Source: Candidatus Sulfopaludibacter sp. SbA3 (GTDB taxonomy: Bacteria > Acidobacteriota > Vicinamibacteria > Vicinamibacterales > UBA2999). Taken from it: a DNA stretch of 64,000 bases. The stretch spans positions 1 through 64,000 of the forward strand of contig CAMDNQ010000011.1 in the NCBI GenBank assembly GCA_945903265.1, in the 5' to 3' direction. Numbering within the stretch: the stretch's first letter is position 1; the number at the start of each line of letters is the position of its first letter. This document shows, piece by piece, positions 1-9,303 of this stretch. The notes below the pieces were generated by a model. It had not been told where the DNA came from. It did no database searches and saw only the letters and a list, made by a program, of their open reading frames with translations. A program made the translations under genes and the position numbers.

Positions 1-1756
1 ACTGGCCGAACTCGCTTCCCATGAACATCAGCTTCTTGCCCGGGTGGCCGTACATGAAGCCGTAGAGCGCGCGCAGGTTGGCGTGCTTCTGCCAGAGATC
101 GCCCGGCATCTTGTCGAGCATTGAGCGCTTGCCGTGCACGACTTCGTCGCGCGAGAACGGCAGGATGAAGTTCTCGGTGAACGCGTAGATCATGGAGAAC
201 GTGATCTCGCCGTGATGCCAGCGGCGGTGGATCGGATCCTCTTCGACGTACTGCAGGACGTCGTGCATCCACCCCATGTTCCACTTGTAGGTGAACCCGA
301 GGCCGCCGGTGTAGACCGGACGGCTCACCGCCGGCCAGGCGGTCGACTCCTCTGCCACGGTGATCGTTCCGGGCACGCGGCCGTGCGTCACGGTGTTGAG
401 ATGACGCAGGAACGAGACGGCGTCGATGTTCTCGCGGCCGCCATACTGATTGGGGATCCACTCCCCTTCCTTGCGTGAGTAATCCAGGTAGAGCATCGAC
501 GCGACTGCGTCGACCCTCAACCCGTCGAGGTGAAACTCCTCGAGCCAGAAGAGCGCGTTGCTGATGAGGAATCCGCGGACCTCGTTGCGGCCGTAATTGA
601 AGATCAGCGTGCCCCAGTCGCGATGCTCGCCCTGCCGCGGGTCCTCGTGCTCGAAGAGCGCCGTCCCGTCGAACTGCGCCAGGCCGTGCTGATCCTTCGG
701 GAAGTGCCCCGGCACCCAGTCGAGGATCACGCCGAGCCCGTGGCGATGGCACTCGTCCACGAAGAACCGGAAGTCGTCCGGGGTGCCGAAGCGGCTCGTT
801 GGCGCGAAGAAGCCGATCACCTGATAGCCCCACGACCCGCCGAATGGGTGCTCCATGATCGGCATCAGCTCGATGTGCGTGAAGCCCATCTCGCGCACGT
901 ACGGCACGAGCGTCTCGGCCATCTCGCGATACGTCAGCGATCGGTTGCCTTCGCCGGGCACGCGCTTCCACGACCCGAGGTGCACTTCGTACACCGACAT
1001 CGGCCGGTCGTGCCAGCCGCCGTACGATTCGCGATCCGTGAGCCAGTCGGCGTCTTTCCATTGATACCGGCCGTCGGTCCAGATCACGGAGGCGGAATTC
1101 GGCGGCACCTCGAAGTGGCGGGCGAACGGATCCGCCTTCTGCAGGAGGTGGCCGGCAGGCGTCCGCACCTCGTACTTGTAGTTGTCGCCCTCGCCCAGGT
1201 CGGGGATGAAGATCTCCCACACGCCGGACGGGATCAGCTTGCGCATCGCGTGCACGCGGCCGTCCCACCGGTTGAAGTCGCCAATCACGCTCACGCGCTG
1301 CGCGTTCGGCGCCCAGACGGCGAAGTGCACGCCGGTGGTCGTGCCGACCGTGATGCGGTGCGACCCGAGTTTTTCCCAGACGCGATAGTGCGTCCCCTCG
1401 GCAAAGAGATGCAGGTCGAAGTCGGTGAGGATCTGCCCGAAGCGGTAGGGGTCGCCGGCGTCGCGCGTGACGCTGCCTTCGCGCAGACGGAACCAGTAGT
1501 CGAACCCGTCCTTCTCGCCGTCGAGCGGGACCTTCGTCTCGAAGACGCCGTCGCTGCGCCGCTGCATGGCGAAGACGCGATCCCGCGTCACGAGCTGCAC
1601 CTCCGTCGCCGACGGCTGGAGCGTTCGGATGAGGAGGGCCGGACGCCCGTCCACGACCACGCGATGGGGGCCGAGGACGGCAAAGGGATTGTCGCTCGTG
1701 CCCGAGACGAGGGCGTCGAGCACCTCGTCAGCCGGCGCGCGCGAAGGAGCGCTCAT
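1..1756 (-). CDS. glgB: 1,4-alpha-glucan branching enzyme (3' end outside window)
   Basis: Glycogen branching enzyme of family GH13_9, which moves alpha-1,4-glucan segments onto 6-OH positions in the cytosol. The minus-strand frame is open from an ATG at 1756 to the left edge, giving 585 codons; the C terminus is missing. Residues about 100-200 form the CBM48-like region ([19 protein letters not shown] at 138-156). The GH13 barrel follows, with the nucleophile D416 in [10 protein letters not shown], the acid/base E469 in VAEESTAWP and the third carboxylate D537. Region IV reads SRDEVVHGK where the usual form is SHDEVVHGK, so residue 536 is Arg instead of His. The gene diverges from the cyclophilin gene across 23 bp. 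The family call is secure. Whether the Arg matters for activity cannot be seen. Confidence 0.95.
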   Translation of the reverse strand, partial: MSAPSRAPADEVLDALVSGTSDNPFAVLGPHRVVVDGRPALLIRTLQPSATEVQLVTRDRVFAMQRRSDGVFETKVPLDGEKDGFDYWFRLREGSVTRDAGDPYRFGQILTDFDLHLFAEGTHYRVWEKLGSHRITVGTTTGVHFAVWAPNAQRVSVIGDFNRWDGRVHAMRKLIPSGVWEIFIPDLGEGDNYKYEVRTPAGHLLQKADPFARHFEVPPNSASVIWTDGRYQWKDADWLTDRESYGGWHDRPMSVYEVHLGSWKRVPGEGNRSLTYREMAETLVPYVREMGFTHIELMPIMEHPFGGSWGYQVIGFFAPTSRFGTPDDFRFFVDECHRHGLGVILDWVPGHFPKDQHGLAQFDGTALFEHEDPRQGEHRDWGTLIFNYGRNEVRGFLISNALFWLEEFHLDGLRVDAVASMLYLDYSRKEGEWIPNQYGGRENIDAVSFLRHLNTVTHGRVPGTITVAEESTAWPAVSRPVYTGGLGFTYKWNMGWMHDVLQYVEEDPIHRRWHHGEITFSMIYAFTENFILPFSRDEVVHGKRSMLDKMPGDLWQKHANLRALYGFMYGHPGKKLMFMGSEFGQ

Positions 1757-1779
1757 GACCTGATGATATCCTTCTGAAC

Positions 1780-2298
1780 ATGCCCTCTGTTTACGCGAAG
1801 TTCGACACGACCGAAGGAACATTTACCGCCAAGCTGTTCGATGAGCAGGCGCCGAAGACCGTTGAGAATTTCGTGGGGCTCGCGGAGGGCACCAAGACCT
1901 GGACCGATCCCCGCAACAACAAGAAGGTCACCGACCAGCCCTACTACGACGGCGTAATCTTCCACCGCGTGATCGACGGCTTCATGATCCAGAGCGGCGA
2001 CCCGCTCGGGCAGGGAATCGGCGGGCCGGGGTATCAGTTCGCCGACGAGTTCGCGCCGCAGCTCCGCCACAGCAAGGCAGGCATCCTGTCGATGGCCAAC
2101 GCGGGCCCCAATACCAACGGGGGGCAATTTTTCATCACGCTCGGGCCGACGCCGCATCTCGACAACCGGCATTCGGTCTTCGGCGAGATCGTTGAAGGGC
2201 TCGATGTGGTGCAGAAAATCGGGAGCACCAAGGTCGGCCCGCGCGATCGTCCCGTCAAGGACATCGTCATCAACAAGGTCACCATCGAACGGCGGTAG
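1780..2298 (+). CDS. Cyclophilin-type peptidyl-prolyl cis-trans isomerase
   Basis: 172-residue single-domain cyclophilin that catalyses proline cis-trans isomerisation. The hallmark stretches are [15 protein letters not shown] (Arg of the active site), [16 protein letters not shown] and [12 protein letters not shown]. There is no signal peptide, so a cytosolic form (PpiB-like) is likely. The stop codon at 2298 abuts the ATG of the response-regulator gene, so the two are probably cotranscribed. Length and motif order are normal for the family. Confidence 0.94.
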   Translation: MPSVYAKFDTTEGTFTAKLFDEQAPKTVENFVGLAEGTKTWTDPRNNKKVTDQPYYDGVIFHRVIDGFMIQSGDPLGQGIGGPGYQFADEFAPQLRHSKAGILSMANAGPNTNGGQFFITLGPTPHLDNRHSVFGEIVEGLDVVQKIGSTKVGPRDRPVKDIVINKVTIERR

Positions 2299-2718
2299 AT
2301 GGATCAGGCAGCGCACGCGCCCCGTCGCGGCGCAATTCTGGTGATCGAAGACCGCGATGACGTGCGGCAAGGGCTCGGACAGCTCCTGGAGCTGCACGGC
2401 TATCTGGTCGAAGATGCGATCACCGGCGACCAGGCCCTGCAACACCTCAATTCAGAGCCGGACGGATTTGCACTCATCCTTCTCGACCTGATGCTGCCCG
2501 GCACCACCAGTGGTCGCGACGTGCGGCGCCAGCAGCTGGCCGACCCGGCGCTCGCGACCATCCCGACGATCGTGGTCACCGGCACCGACATCGATCCGCG
2601 CGAACGTGTGGGCCTGCATCCCGAGGCGTGGCTCGAAAAGCCGTATCGCTTCGACGAGCTGCTCGCGCTGATCAAGCGCTATGTGGTGTCAGAAGGAAGC
2701 GCGCTCCAGGCCGAGTAG
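2299..2718 (+). CDS. Stand-alone response regulator receiver protein
   Basis: 139-residue CheY-like receiver domain with no output domain. The acidic pocket is E17-D18 with D20/D21, the phospho-acceptor is D63 in LILLDLMLPG, the switch Thr is T94 in VVTGT, and the conserved Lys is K114 in LEKPY. The ATG directly follows the cyclophilin stop codon, indicating an operon. No histidine kinase lies nearby, so the partner is unknown; it may serve as a phosphorelay intermediate or be an orphan regulator. The 3' end lies 4 bp from a convergent gene. Confidence 0.9.
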   Translation: MDQAAHAPRRGAILVIEDRDDVRQGLGQLLELHGYLVEDAITGDQALQHLNSEPDGFALILLDLMLPGTTSGRDVRRQQLADPALATIPTIVVTGTDIDPRERVGLHPEAWLEKPYRFDELLALIKRYVVSEGSALQAE

Positions 2719-2722
2719 CGCG

Positions 2723-3577
2723 TCACCGCGAAAATTGAAATGACACGCCGCCCGCGAGCGAGAGCGCCCGGGTGCCGCCGCTGAACGTTTCGCCGATACC
2801 CCCGTAGACCGAGACGACGCGCGCGACCGGGTGACCGACGAAGAGCGTCACGTCCGTCAGATTCTCCGAGCCCGTTGCGAGCCCCCCTTCCGCGACTGAG
2901 ATCGAATGCGCGAGTGCTCCCGTGAGCGACGTGCCGCCCGACGACGTCCATTCGACCGCCCCTGCCGTGAACACCGCGCCGCGCGAGAAATAGCCGGCGG
3001 TCCCATACCCGCGCACACCGCTCCCCCGCACTTCGACGCTGACCGGCACCGCCCATTGCACGCGCGACATGTCCTGCGTGCCCGCGCTCAGAATTTCGAC
3101 CACCGATCCGACGGCCAGTCCGAACCGGCCATCGACAGAGGGATCGACGAGGGCGAACTTGCCGCTGATGTACATGTCGTCGAGGCCGCTGGCCGTGGCG
3201 CCGGAATAGCTGACGCGATAGAACGGCACGGTGACGCCGAACTGCGCGCGATCGGTCACGCCGTAGCTGACGTTGAGGATCGGCGCGTCGATCTGGCTGA
3301 TGCCCGACCCGCGCCAGTATCCAACACCGATTCCCGTGGAGCCCGATCCGGCCGCCCACGTACTGGCGTCGTCCAGCCAGGAGCCGAACTGGGGAAAGCG
3401 AAAAAGGTCAGAAGGTGCAGCGGGTTCAGCAGGTGCGCCCTGCGTGGGCGACGCTGTTGCGCCGCTCACCTGAGGCGGGCGAGGACGACTTTTACCTCGC
3501 CCCTGAGCCGACGCGGCGTCAGGGACGAGTAATAGGGCTAGTGACAATGCGCACAGGATGGAGGCGGCCGCGCGCAT
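2723..3577 (-). CDS. Secreted beta-rich protein, probable outer-membrane barrel
   Basis: 284 residues with a Sec signal peptide (MRAAASILCALSLALLL... ending near ASAQG), a Pro/Ala-rich linker to about residue 60, then alternating hydrophobic strands rich in Gly, Tyr and Ser (for example YGVTDRAQFGVTVPFYRVSY and FGLAVGSVVEIL), ending GGVSFQFSR. This pattern fits a small outer-membrane beta-barrel, but no named family is recognised. The start at 3577 is chosen because the frame upstream lacks a signal peptide and overlaps the preceding gene; it lies 5 bp after that gene's stop, suggesting one transcription unit. Confidence 0.7.
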   Translation of the reverse strand: MRAAASILCALSLALLLVPDAASAQGRGKSRPRPPQVSGATASPTQGAPAEPAAPSDLFRFPQFGSWLDDASTWAAGSGSTGIGVGYWRGSGISQIDAPILNVSYGVTDRAQFGVTVPFYRVSYSGATASGLDDMYISGKFALVDPSVDGRFGLAVGSVVEILSAGTQDMSRVQWAVPVSVEVRGSGVRGYGTAGYFSRGAVFTAGAVEWTSSGGTSLTGALAHSISVAEGGLATGSENLTDVTLFVGHPVARVVSVYGGIGETFSGGTRALSLAGGVSFQFSR

Positions 3578-3582
3578 TGACG

Positions 3583-4110
3583 TTACGGGTTGGTACCGGT
3601 CGTCGGCGCAGGACGCAGTTCCTGAATCGCCTGGCCGAGACTGAGCGGATTGGCGCCGGTCATTTTCGCTTTCAGATCCACGAACGCGATGTTCTGGTTC
3701 TTCGACGCTTCCAGCGCGGCGATGAACTGGCCCTGATTGCGGAAGCCTTGCGCCCCCTGCTCCAGCGTCATCCCTGACGGCAGCATCGCCTGCAGACGCG
3801 CCTGCTGCTGCGGATTCCGCGCGATATTCTCCGCGATGGCACGGCCTTCCTGGCTGCCCTGATTTCCGCGATTGGCCTGCTCGGGCCGATCGGTCCGCGG
3901 TCCCTGGGCCTGCGCAGGCCGATCGGTCTTCGGACCCTGCGCCTGCGTCGGACGCTGGGCCTGCCCCGAGCCCGGTCGAGGGGTCTTGGGACCCTGTGCC
4001 TGCGTCGGACGGGTCTTCGGGACCTGCGCCTTCGCACCCTGCGCGGCACCAACCGACGCCACCGCAAAGGTGAGAGCCGCCGCCACCATCACAACTTTTG
4101 AAACGTGCAT
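3583..4110 (-). CDS. Secreted protein with QAQGPKT-type repeats
   Basis: 175 residues. The signal peptide (MHVSKVVMVAAALTFAVASV...) is followed by a low-complexity segment of about 50 residues in which QAQGPKT/QAQGPRT and RPTQ/DRP units recur, then a conserved-looking alpha-helical C-terminal domain (IARNPQQQARLQAMLP, GMTLEQGAQGFRNQGQFIAAL). An AGGAGG Shine-Dalgarno about 6 bp upstream supports the ATG at 4110. The downstream neighbour starts 5 bp after the stop codon. Function unknown; export to the periplasm or cell surface is inferred from the leader. Confidence 0.72.
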   Translation of the reverse strand: MHVSKVVMVAAALTFAVASVGAAQGAKAQVPKTRPTQAQGPKTPRPGSGQAQRPTQAQGPKTDRPAQAQGPRTDRPEQANRGNQGSQEGRAIAENIARNPQQQARLQAMLPSGMTLEQGAQGFRNQGQFIAALEASKNQNIAFVDLKAKMTGANPLSLGQAIQELRPAPTTGTNP

Positions 4111-4269
4111 TTACGATCCTCCTGTCGAGATCGGGTCCAAGAACGATGCCGTTATTGAACTCTCCATATTTAAACGACTTGCGGCGAATCGACGGAAACA
4201 GGCCGTTTCCGAACTGTCGCGGCCGAGCAAAATTTGCACGGGTCCCCCAACAAGGACAGCGCAGCCCTG

Positions 4270-4304
4270 ATGGATACAAAAGCCGCGTTTTTCGGCTCAT
4301 CCAT
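4270..4304 (+). promoter_or_regulatory. Small stem-loop in leader of PEGA gene
   Basis: The 244-bp divergent spacer 4111-4354 contains an AT-rich patch (CCATATTTAAACG near 4166) that could hold promoter elements. It also contains a nested stem: AGCCG/CGGCT around a CGTTTTT loop, inside an outer ATGGAT/ATCCAT pair. Regulatory meaning is unproven. Confidence 0.25.
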
Positions 4305-4354
4305 ATCGGCATGACCGTTGCGAACGGCGGTCCCGCCTGCCCGGAGACCTGTTC

Positions 4355-5167
4355 ATGCGTATCCCCCGAGCGTCACTGACGCTCCTGGTTCTGCTTGCTG
4401 CTGCCCTGTTCACCGCCGACGATGCGAGCGCGCAACGGCGCGCCGGTCGCGGCATTCGTGCCGTCCCAGGACGCGTCGTCGTCATGCGCGCGTACTACGC
4501 GCCGCTCTTCTACGACCCCTGGTTCAATCCGTACGGATTCGGATACGGCGCATACCCGCCGTATGGGTACGGTCCCGCGTATCAAGTCGGCGCATCGCTG
4601 CGCATTCAGGCCGAGCCGCGCGAGACGGAAGTGTTCGTCGATGGCTACTACGCCGGCAGCGTGGACGACTTCGACGGCTTCTTCCAGCGGCTGCATCTGG
4701 AGCCGGGCGAGCACGACGTGACGCTCTACCTCGCGGGACATCGCACCGAGCGGCAGCGCGTCTACCTGCAGCCGGGCAGAACCTTCCGCATCCGCCACAC
4801 GATGGATCCGCTGCCGGCCGGATCGGCGCCCGAGGCGCGTCCCATTTCAGCGCCCATCGTTCGCCGCGGCATCAACGACGCGCCGCGTCGCGCGGTGGAT
4901 GCTCCGCAGCCTCCCGCCTCATTGCCCGCGTTGTCGGCGGAGGCGGGCACCATCGCGATCCGGGTCCAGCCCACAGGCGCCGAGATCCTGATTGATGGAG
5001 AGGTGTGGGAAGGACCCGCAGACAACGAGCAGCTCGTCGTGCAGGTCGCGCCGGGCGCGCACCGGATTGAGATCCGGCGCGAGGGGTACCGCGGCTACTC
5101 GGCCGACGTCGACGTACGGGCGGGCGCGGTGTCGCCGCTCAACGTCAGCCTCGCGCGCTCCAACTAG
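4355..5167 (+). CDS. Secreted protein with two PEGA domains
   Basis: 270 residues. Signal peptide about 1-26 (ends ASAQ), an aromatic Tyr/Pro/Gly-rich segment (FYDPWFNPYGFGYGAYPPYG, about 50-75), then two PEGA domains: about 84-150 (LRIQAEPRETEVFVDGYYAG, HLEPGEHDVTLY) and about 198-262 (IAIRVQPTGAEILIDGEVW, VAPGAHRIEIRREGY). PEGA domains are beta-sandwich modules common in surface proteins of soil bacteria. Start chosen at the ATG that gives a clean leader. The exact role is unknown; a cell-envelope location is inferred. Confidence 0.85.
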   Translation: MRIPRASLTLLVLLAAALFTADDASAQRRAGRGIRAVPGRVVVMRAYYAPLFYDPWFNPYGFGYGAYPPYGYGPAYQVGASLRIQAEPRETEVFVDGYYAGSVDDFDGFFQRLHLEPGEHDVTLYLAGHRTERQRVYLQPGRTFRIRHTMDPLPAGSAPEARPISAPIVRRGINDAPRRAVDAPQPPASLPALSAEAGTIAIRVQPTGAEILIDGEVWEGPADNEQLVVQVAPGAHRIEIRREGYRGYSADVDVRAGAVSPLNVSLARSN

Positions 5168-5190
5168 CACTTCCGGCCACGGGAAGCGAA

Positions 5191-5267
5191 ATGGCCGCGG
5201 GACCCGGCGGGGCGTGATACCGTGAAGGTGCTTTCCTGAGTGCCGCTTTCGACCCTCCCGCGGCCAT
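5191..5267 (+). promoter_or_regulatory. Long-range stem-loop upstream of rpoZ-like gene
   Basis: In the 160-bp spacer 5168-5327 the 12-base arm ATGGCCGCGGGA (5191-5202) is perfectly complementary to TCCCGCGGCCAT (5256-5267), enclosing about 53 nt. It lies 60-70 nt before the omega-like gene. It could be a terminator for the PEGA gene (no T-run seen) or a structured leader; I do not recognise a known riboswitch class. Confidence 0.35.
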
Positions 5268-5336
5268 CTCTCATCAAAGCTTCGTAATACGCAACATCCG
5301 CAATCGCCGGCGATTCGCGGAGCAAGGGTGACCCTC

Positions 5337-5549
5337 ATGATCGCGCGCCGTCCATACGACTCGAACGCCTATGAATTTGTCGTGATCGCGTCGCGTCGCG
5401 CGCACCAGCTCATGGCGGGATGCATCCCCACGCTCGCCGGCGTGCACAAGGCCACGACAATGGCGCAGATGGAAGTCGCGGCGGGTAATATTGTCCGCGT
5501 CCCGGCTACCTCAACGGTCGTTGACGGCACTCTTCTTGTAGAGGTCTGA
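5337..5549 (+). CDS. rpoZ: RNA polymerase omega-subunit-like protein
   Basis: 70 residues from the ATG at 5337 (AAGGG Shine-Dalgarno at 5324-5328); a GTG at 5328 would add three residues. The core matches the omega/Rpb6 signature: YEFVVIASRRAHQLMAG (residues 12-28, with the conserved RRAxQL and G), then HKATTMAQMEVAAGNI (37-52). Omega chaperones the beta' subunit of RNA polymerase. The usual neighbour gmk is absent; the gene sits between a PEGA gene and a TPR gene, so it may be the only rpoZ or a second copy. The 30-bp gap to the next gene contains a small GC hairpin. Confidence 0.8.
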   Translation: MIARRPYDSNAYEFVVIASRRAHQLMAGCIPTLAGVHKATTMAQMEVAAGNIVRVPATSTVVDGTLLVEV

Positions 5550-5578
5550 GCCGCCGCGCTCGCGCGGCAGATACCTAC

Positions 5579-6397
5579 GTGAGACATCTCACTCGCCTTG
5601 CCGCCGTACTCGCCGCCACGCTGACATTTGCCGGCGTGGCGCCCCTCGCGAGCGCACAGAGTGCGACGCTCGACGAGGCGCATCGCCTGTTCTACAGCGG
5701 CCAGTACGAGGCTGCCACCGCACTGGCTCTCTCCGTCCGCGAATCCGATCCGCAGAACCTCCTCGCCTACGAGCTCCGTTCTTCGTCACTCCACTTCCAG
5801 ATTCGACGCGCGCTCGGAACGTCCGACGATCGCGAAAAAGCATGGAAGGCCTGCGCGTCGTGCCCGTCGCTGATGGCCGCGTTCCTCGAGGAAACAACCC
5901 TCGGACGCGCCGCCGCGCGCGAGCGGCTCGCACGGCATCCATCCGATCCCGAGGGGATGTTCTTCCTGGGCAAGCTTGACCTGAACTACGTGTGGCTGCA
6001 GCTCTCGACGCTCGGCCGCAAGACCGGGTGGAGCGAATACTGGGAAGGGCGCAAGACGCTCGACGCGCTGCTGAAGATGGACCCCACGCACGTCCGCGGC
6101 CGTGTCGCCCGCGCATGGATCGACTACATCGTCGCGACGAAGGTGCCGCGCGGCGTCCGCTGGCTCGTCGGAGGCGGCAACAAGAAGCGCGGGCTGGATA
6201 TCGTCCGGGAGGCGTCGCTTGTCGATGCGCCGCCGTACGTGCAGGCCGAGGCGAGGTTCGCGCTGTGGGACATGCAGGTCCGCGAGAAGCGGGTGCCGGA
6301 CGCGGTGGTCACTGCCCGCGGGCTGACGCGCGAGTTTCCTGAAAACCGCGAATTGACGAGATTCCTCTCAACACACGATCTGCAGACCAGCCGCTAG
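5579..6397 (+). CDS. Secreted TPR-type protein
   Basis: 272 residues from a GTG start. Signal peptide about 1-26 (ends ASAQS), then helical repeats of TPR type: LDEAHRLFYSGQYEAATALAL, a middle region LARHPSDPEGMFFLGKLDL, and C-terminal ARFALWDMQVREKRVPDAVVTA. No catalytic motif is visible. It is likely a periplasmic protein-protein interaction scaffold. It ends 6 bp before the convergent tcuA stop. Confidence 0.78.
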   Translation: MRHLTRLAAVLAATLTFAGVAPLASAQSATLDEAHRLFYSGQYEAATALALSVRESDPQNLLAYELRSSSLHFQIRRALGTSDDREKAWKACASCPSLMAAFLEETTLGRAAARERLARHPSDPEGMFFLGKLDLNYVWLQLSTLGRKTGWSEYWEGRKTLDALLKMDPTHVRGRVARAWIDYIVATKVPRGVRWLVGGGNKKRGLDIVREASLVDAPPYVQAEARFALWDMQVREKRVPDAVVTARGLTREFPENRELTRFLSTHDLQTSR

Positions 6398-6403
6398 GTC
6401 CGG

Positions 6404-7780
6404 CTATCCCGCCGCGCTCTCTCCCGCGATCCTTCCGAACACCGTTCCAATCGTCATCCCGATGCCCGCGATGTAGCCGCGCGTCAGGATGTTGCCCGCC
6501 ATGATCTCGCCGGCGGCGTAGATGTTCTTCGCGCGCTCGCCGCTCGTGAGGATGACGCGCGCGCGATCGTCGACCTTCACGCCGAGATAGGTGAACGTGA
6601 TGCCGGGACGAAGCGGGTATCCCCAGAACGGCGGCGTGTCGATGCGCTGTGCCCAGTGCGACTTGGGCGGCGTGAGTCCGTCGGTCCGGCAGTCGTCCAG
6701 TGAGCGGTGGTTGAACGTGCCCGGACGGACGGCAGCATTAAACGACGCGACGGTCGCCTCGAGCGAATCGGCTCCGAGCCCGAGTCCCGCCGCAAGCTCG
6801 CGAATCGACGACGCCACGATCGGGGGGAACACCGACGGCATGAACGTGCCGCGCGTCTTCGCGTCGACGATCGAGTACGCAATCTGATCCGGCTGGCGCG
6901 CAATCAGCTTGCCCCAGATGGCGTAGCGCTTCGGCCACGCGTCCTCGCCCTCGTCGTAAAAGCGCTGGCCGTCGCGATTGACGACGATGCCGAAGGGGAG
7001 GGAGTCGAGGCGGGTCACGATGCCGCCGTCGAAGCGGGGGGCGCGCGCGTCGACCGCGATCGCGTGGCAATCGTGCGGGTCGCCCACCGGCTGGGCACCG
7101 GCGTCGAGCAGGAACCTGATCAGCGCGCCCTTGTTGTACGGCGTGCCGCGGATGATGAAGTTGTCGGCCGCGGGACCCCAGATCTCCCGCAGCCAGTCGA
7201 CGTTGGCCTCGAAGCCTCCGGCCGCGACGACGACGCCTTTTGCTTCGACACGCTCGGTGCGGTCGCCAACGCGAACCGTTGCGCCTCTGAACTCGCCATC
7301 CCTTACGTCGAGCGCCGTCACCTCGGCGTCGTACCGCACGTCGATGCCGGCGCGCTCCGCCGCGGCGTAGTAGCTGTTCATCAGCGCCTTGCCGCCGCCG
7401 AGGAAGAACGCGTTCGTGCGCGAGAGGTGCAGGGTGCCGCTGAGCGACGGCTGGAACCTGGCGCCGAACGATCCCATCCAGCCTGGACATGAGGCCGATC
7501 GATCGACGAGCAGCCGCGCCAGCGGTCCGTCGGTCTCGTTGGCGGTGACCCGCATCAGGTCGGCGAGGAACTCGTCCTCCGAATAGGACTCGGTCAGGAC
7601 GTCGGTCGGCGCACCGTGCGCGCATCGCAGGTTGCGCGTGTGGCGGCTGTTGCCGCCGCGGAAGTCGCGCGGCGCGCCCTCCAGCACGATGACGCTGGCC
7701 CCCTTCTGCCGCGCCGTCAGCGCCGCAGATAGCCCGGCGTTGCCACCGCCTATGACAAGAACGTCGAACACGTTGTTCAC
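6404..7780 (-). CDS. tcuA: FAD-dependent dehydrogenase, TcuA (tricarballylate dehydrogenase) type
   Basis: 458-residue flavoprotein of the fumarate reductase/succinate dehydrogenase superfamily, closest in pattern to TcuA, which oxidises tricarballylate to cis-aconitate. Visible features: the Rossmann dinucleotide site VIGGGNAGLSAA (9-20) with E34, the FAD-contacting RGGNSRHTRN (41-50), VVAAGGFEANVDWL near 185-200, and the C-terminal FAD strand TYLGVKVDDRARV...NIYAAGEIMAGN. No signal peptide. The GTG start lies inside a 7-bp repeat array. It is last in the operon tannase - TctC/B - TctA - TcuA, so its substrate is probably what the transporter brings in. The exact substrate is uncertain. Confidence 0.82.
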   Translation of the reverse strand: MNNVFDVLVIGGGNAGLSAALTARQKGASVIVLEGAPRDFRGGNSRHTRNLRCAHGAPTDVLTESYSEDEFLADLMRVTANETDGPLARLLVDRSASCPGWMGSFGARFQPSLSGTLHLSRTNAFFLGGGKALMNSYYAAAERAGIDVRYDAEVTALDVRDGEFRGATVRVGDRTERVEAKGVVVAAGGFEANVDWLREIWGPAADNFIIRGTPYNKGALIRFLLDAGAQPVGDPHDCHAIAVDARAPRFDGGIVTRLDSLPFGIVVNRDGQRFYDEGEDAWPKRYAIWGKLIARQPDQIAYSIVDAKTRGTFMPSVFPPIVASSIRELAAGLGLGADSLEATVASFNAAVRPGTFNHRSLDDCRTDGLTPPKSHWAQRIDTPPFWGYPLRPGITFTYLGVKVDDRARVILTSGERAKNIYAAGEIMAGNILTRGYIAGIGMTIGTVFGRIAGESAAG

Positions 7781-7826
7781 CCTTCTGAATTCTCGCTTCT
7801 CAGTTCGTGTTCACGTTCGAGGTTCG
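7776..7826. repeat. Heptad repeat array, TTCNNNN type (junction tctA/tcuA)
   Basis: TTC recurs at 7776, 7783, 7790, 7797, 7804, 7810, 7816 and 7823 (steps 7,7,7,7,6,6,7). Read on the minus strand, the array runs from the last codons and stop of tctA into the GTG start of tcuA. Bases 7798-7825 match 55385-55412 at 26 of 28 positions. Confidence 0.8.
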
Positions 7827-9296
7827 ACGGAGAAGCATTGGGCCGAACAGTGTCAGCGCTGCGACGAGCAGGAGAACGGCCGACAGCGGGCGCGTGAAGA
7901 ACACGGACGGATCGCCTTCGCTGATCGCCATCGCGCGGCGGAAGTGTTGCTCGGAGAGCGGGCCGAGAATCAGGCCGAGCACCGCCGGCACGAGCGGAAA
8001 CGCCTTCACGCGCATGGCACAGCCGACGGCACCGACCAGGTACAGGAGGAAGAGATCGAGCATCGAGCGGTTGAGCGTATACGCTCCGAGCGAGGCGAGC
8101 ACCAGGATGCCGCCGAAGAGCAGCGGCCGCGGCACGAGCATCACGCGCGCCCAGACGCCGGCCAGCGGCAGGTTGAGGATCAGCAGCATCACGTTGCCGA
8201 TGTAGAGACTCGCGATGAGCGTCCAGACGAGATCCGGCCGCGTGGAAAACAGGAGCGGGCCCGGCTGCAGCCCGTACTGCTGGAACGCCGCAAGCATGAC
8301 CGCCGCAGTGGCAGACGACGGCAGGCCCAGCGTGAGGAGCGGCACGAGCACGCCGGCCGCGGCCGCGTTGTTCGCCGCCTCGGGTCCCGCCACGCCCTCG
8401 ATGGCGCCCTTGCCGAACTCCTCCGGGTGATCGCTGAGCCGCTTTTCGGTGAGATACGACAGGAACGTCGGGATGACGGTGCCGCCCGCCGGCAGCACGC
8501 CGAGCGGAAACCCGATCGCGGTGCCACGCAGCCACGGTTTCCAGGAGCGCCGCCACTCCTCGCGGTTCATGCCGGTGAAGTCGTGCAGCGTCACCATCTC
8601 GAATTGCTGCCGTCCGTAGCTCCAGGCCTGGTACAGCGTCTCCCCCACCGCGAAGAGACCAATCACGAGGATGACGACATCGATGCCGTCGAGGAGCTGC
8701 GGGATGCCAAAGGAAAAGCGCGCGTCGCCGGTAAGGGGATCGATCCCGATGAGGCCGAGCGCCAGCCCCATGAACAGGCTGAAGAGCCCCCGCGTCAGCG
8801 AGGTGCCGAGCAGGGCCGACACCGCCGTGAAGGCCAGGATGGTCAGCGCGAAGTACTCGGCCGGCCCGAACCGCAGCGCGACCGACGCGAGCATCGGCGC
8901 GAAGAACGTCAGCAGAATCGCCGACAGCGTGCCGGCGACGAACGACCCGACGGCGGCGGTCGTGAGCGCGGCGGCGCCGCGACCGTTCTTCGCCATCATG
9001 TGGCCGTCGATGGCGGTCGCGATCGACCCTGTCTCCCCCGGGGTATTCAACAGGATGCTCGTCGTCGATCCGCCGTACATCGCGCCGTAGTAGATGCCGG
9101 CGAACATGATGAACGCGCTCGTCGGCTCGAGGTTGAACGTGACAGGGAGGAGCACGGCTACGGTGAGCGCCGGCCCGATGCCCGGCAGCACGCCGACCGC
9201 GGTGCCGAGGGTGACGCCGACGAGCGCCCACCCGAGGTGCGGCAGCGTCAGCGCGCCGGCGAACCCGTCCCTCAGCGCGGCGAGAATCTCGAACAT
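7800..9296 (-). CDS. tctA: Tripartite tricarboxylate transporter permease TctA
   Basis: 498-residue inner-membrane protein with about 11-12 hydrophobic segments, the large permease of a TTT transporter. Family hallmarks are [17 protein letters not shown] (about 40-56), [15 protein letters not shown] (about 75-90) and [15 protein letters not shown]. It begins 7 bp after the fused TctC-TctB stop codon and is followed by tcuA, so all three are coexpressed. Its last residues (SNVNTN) are encoded within the heptad repeat. TTT systems import citrate, tricarballylate, or aromatic acids such as terephthalate; the cargo here is not determined. Confidence 0.93.
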   Translation of the reverse strand: MFEILAALRDGFAGALTLPHLGWALVGVTLGTAVGVLPGIGPALTVAVLLPVTFNLEPTSAFIMFAGIYYGAMYGGSTTSILLNTPGETGSIATAIDGHMMAKNGRGAAALTTAAVGSFVAGTLSAILLTFFAPMLASVALRFGPAEYFALTILAFTAVSALLGTSLTRGLFSLFMGLALGLIGIDPLTGDARFSFGIPQLLDGIDVVILVIGLFAVGETLYQAWSYGRQQFEMVTLHDFTGMNREEWRRSWKPWLRGTAIGFPLGVLPAGGTVIPTFLSYLTEKRLSDHPEEFGKGAIEGVAGPEAANNAAAAGVLVPLLTLGLPSSATAAVMLAAFQQYGLQPGPLLFSTRPDLVWTLIASLYIGNVMLLILNLPLAGVWARVMLVPRPLLFGGILVLASLGAYTLNRSMLDLFLLYLVGAVGCAMRVKAFPLVPAVLGLILGPLSEQHFRRAMAISEGDPSVFFTRPLSAVLLLVAALTLFGPMLLRRTSNVNTN

Positions 9297-9303
9297 CAGG
9301 GGA

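Noticed and set aside
530-1777. Long plus-strand open frame opposite glgB
   Set aside because: Composition is dominated by Arg, His, Val and Glu without motifs, and the opposite strand encodes a full GlgB with all catalytic residues. High-GC codon bias leaves antisense frames open.
5191-5267. Possible cobalamin or other known riboswitch before the omega-like gene
   Set aside because: Only one long-range stem is clear; none of the conserved boxes of known classes could be matched.
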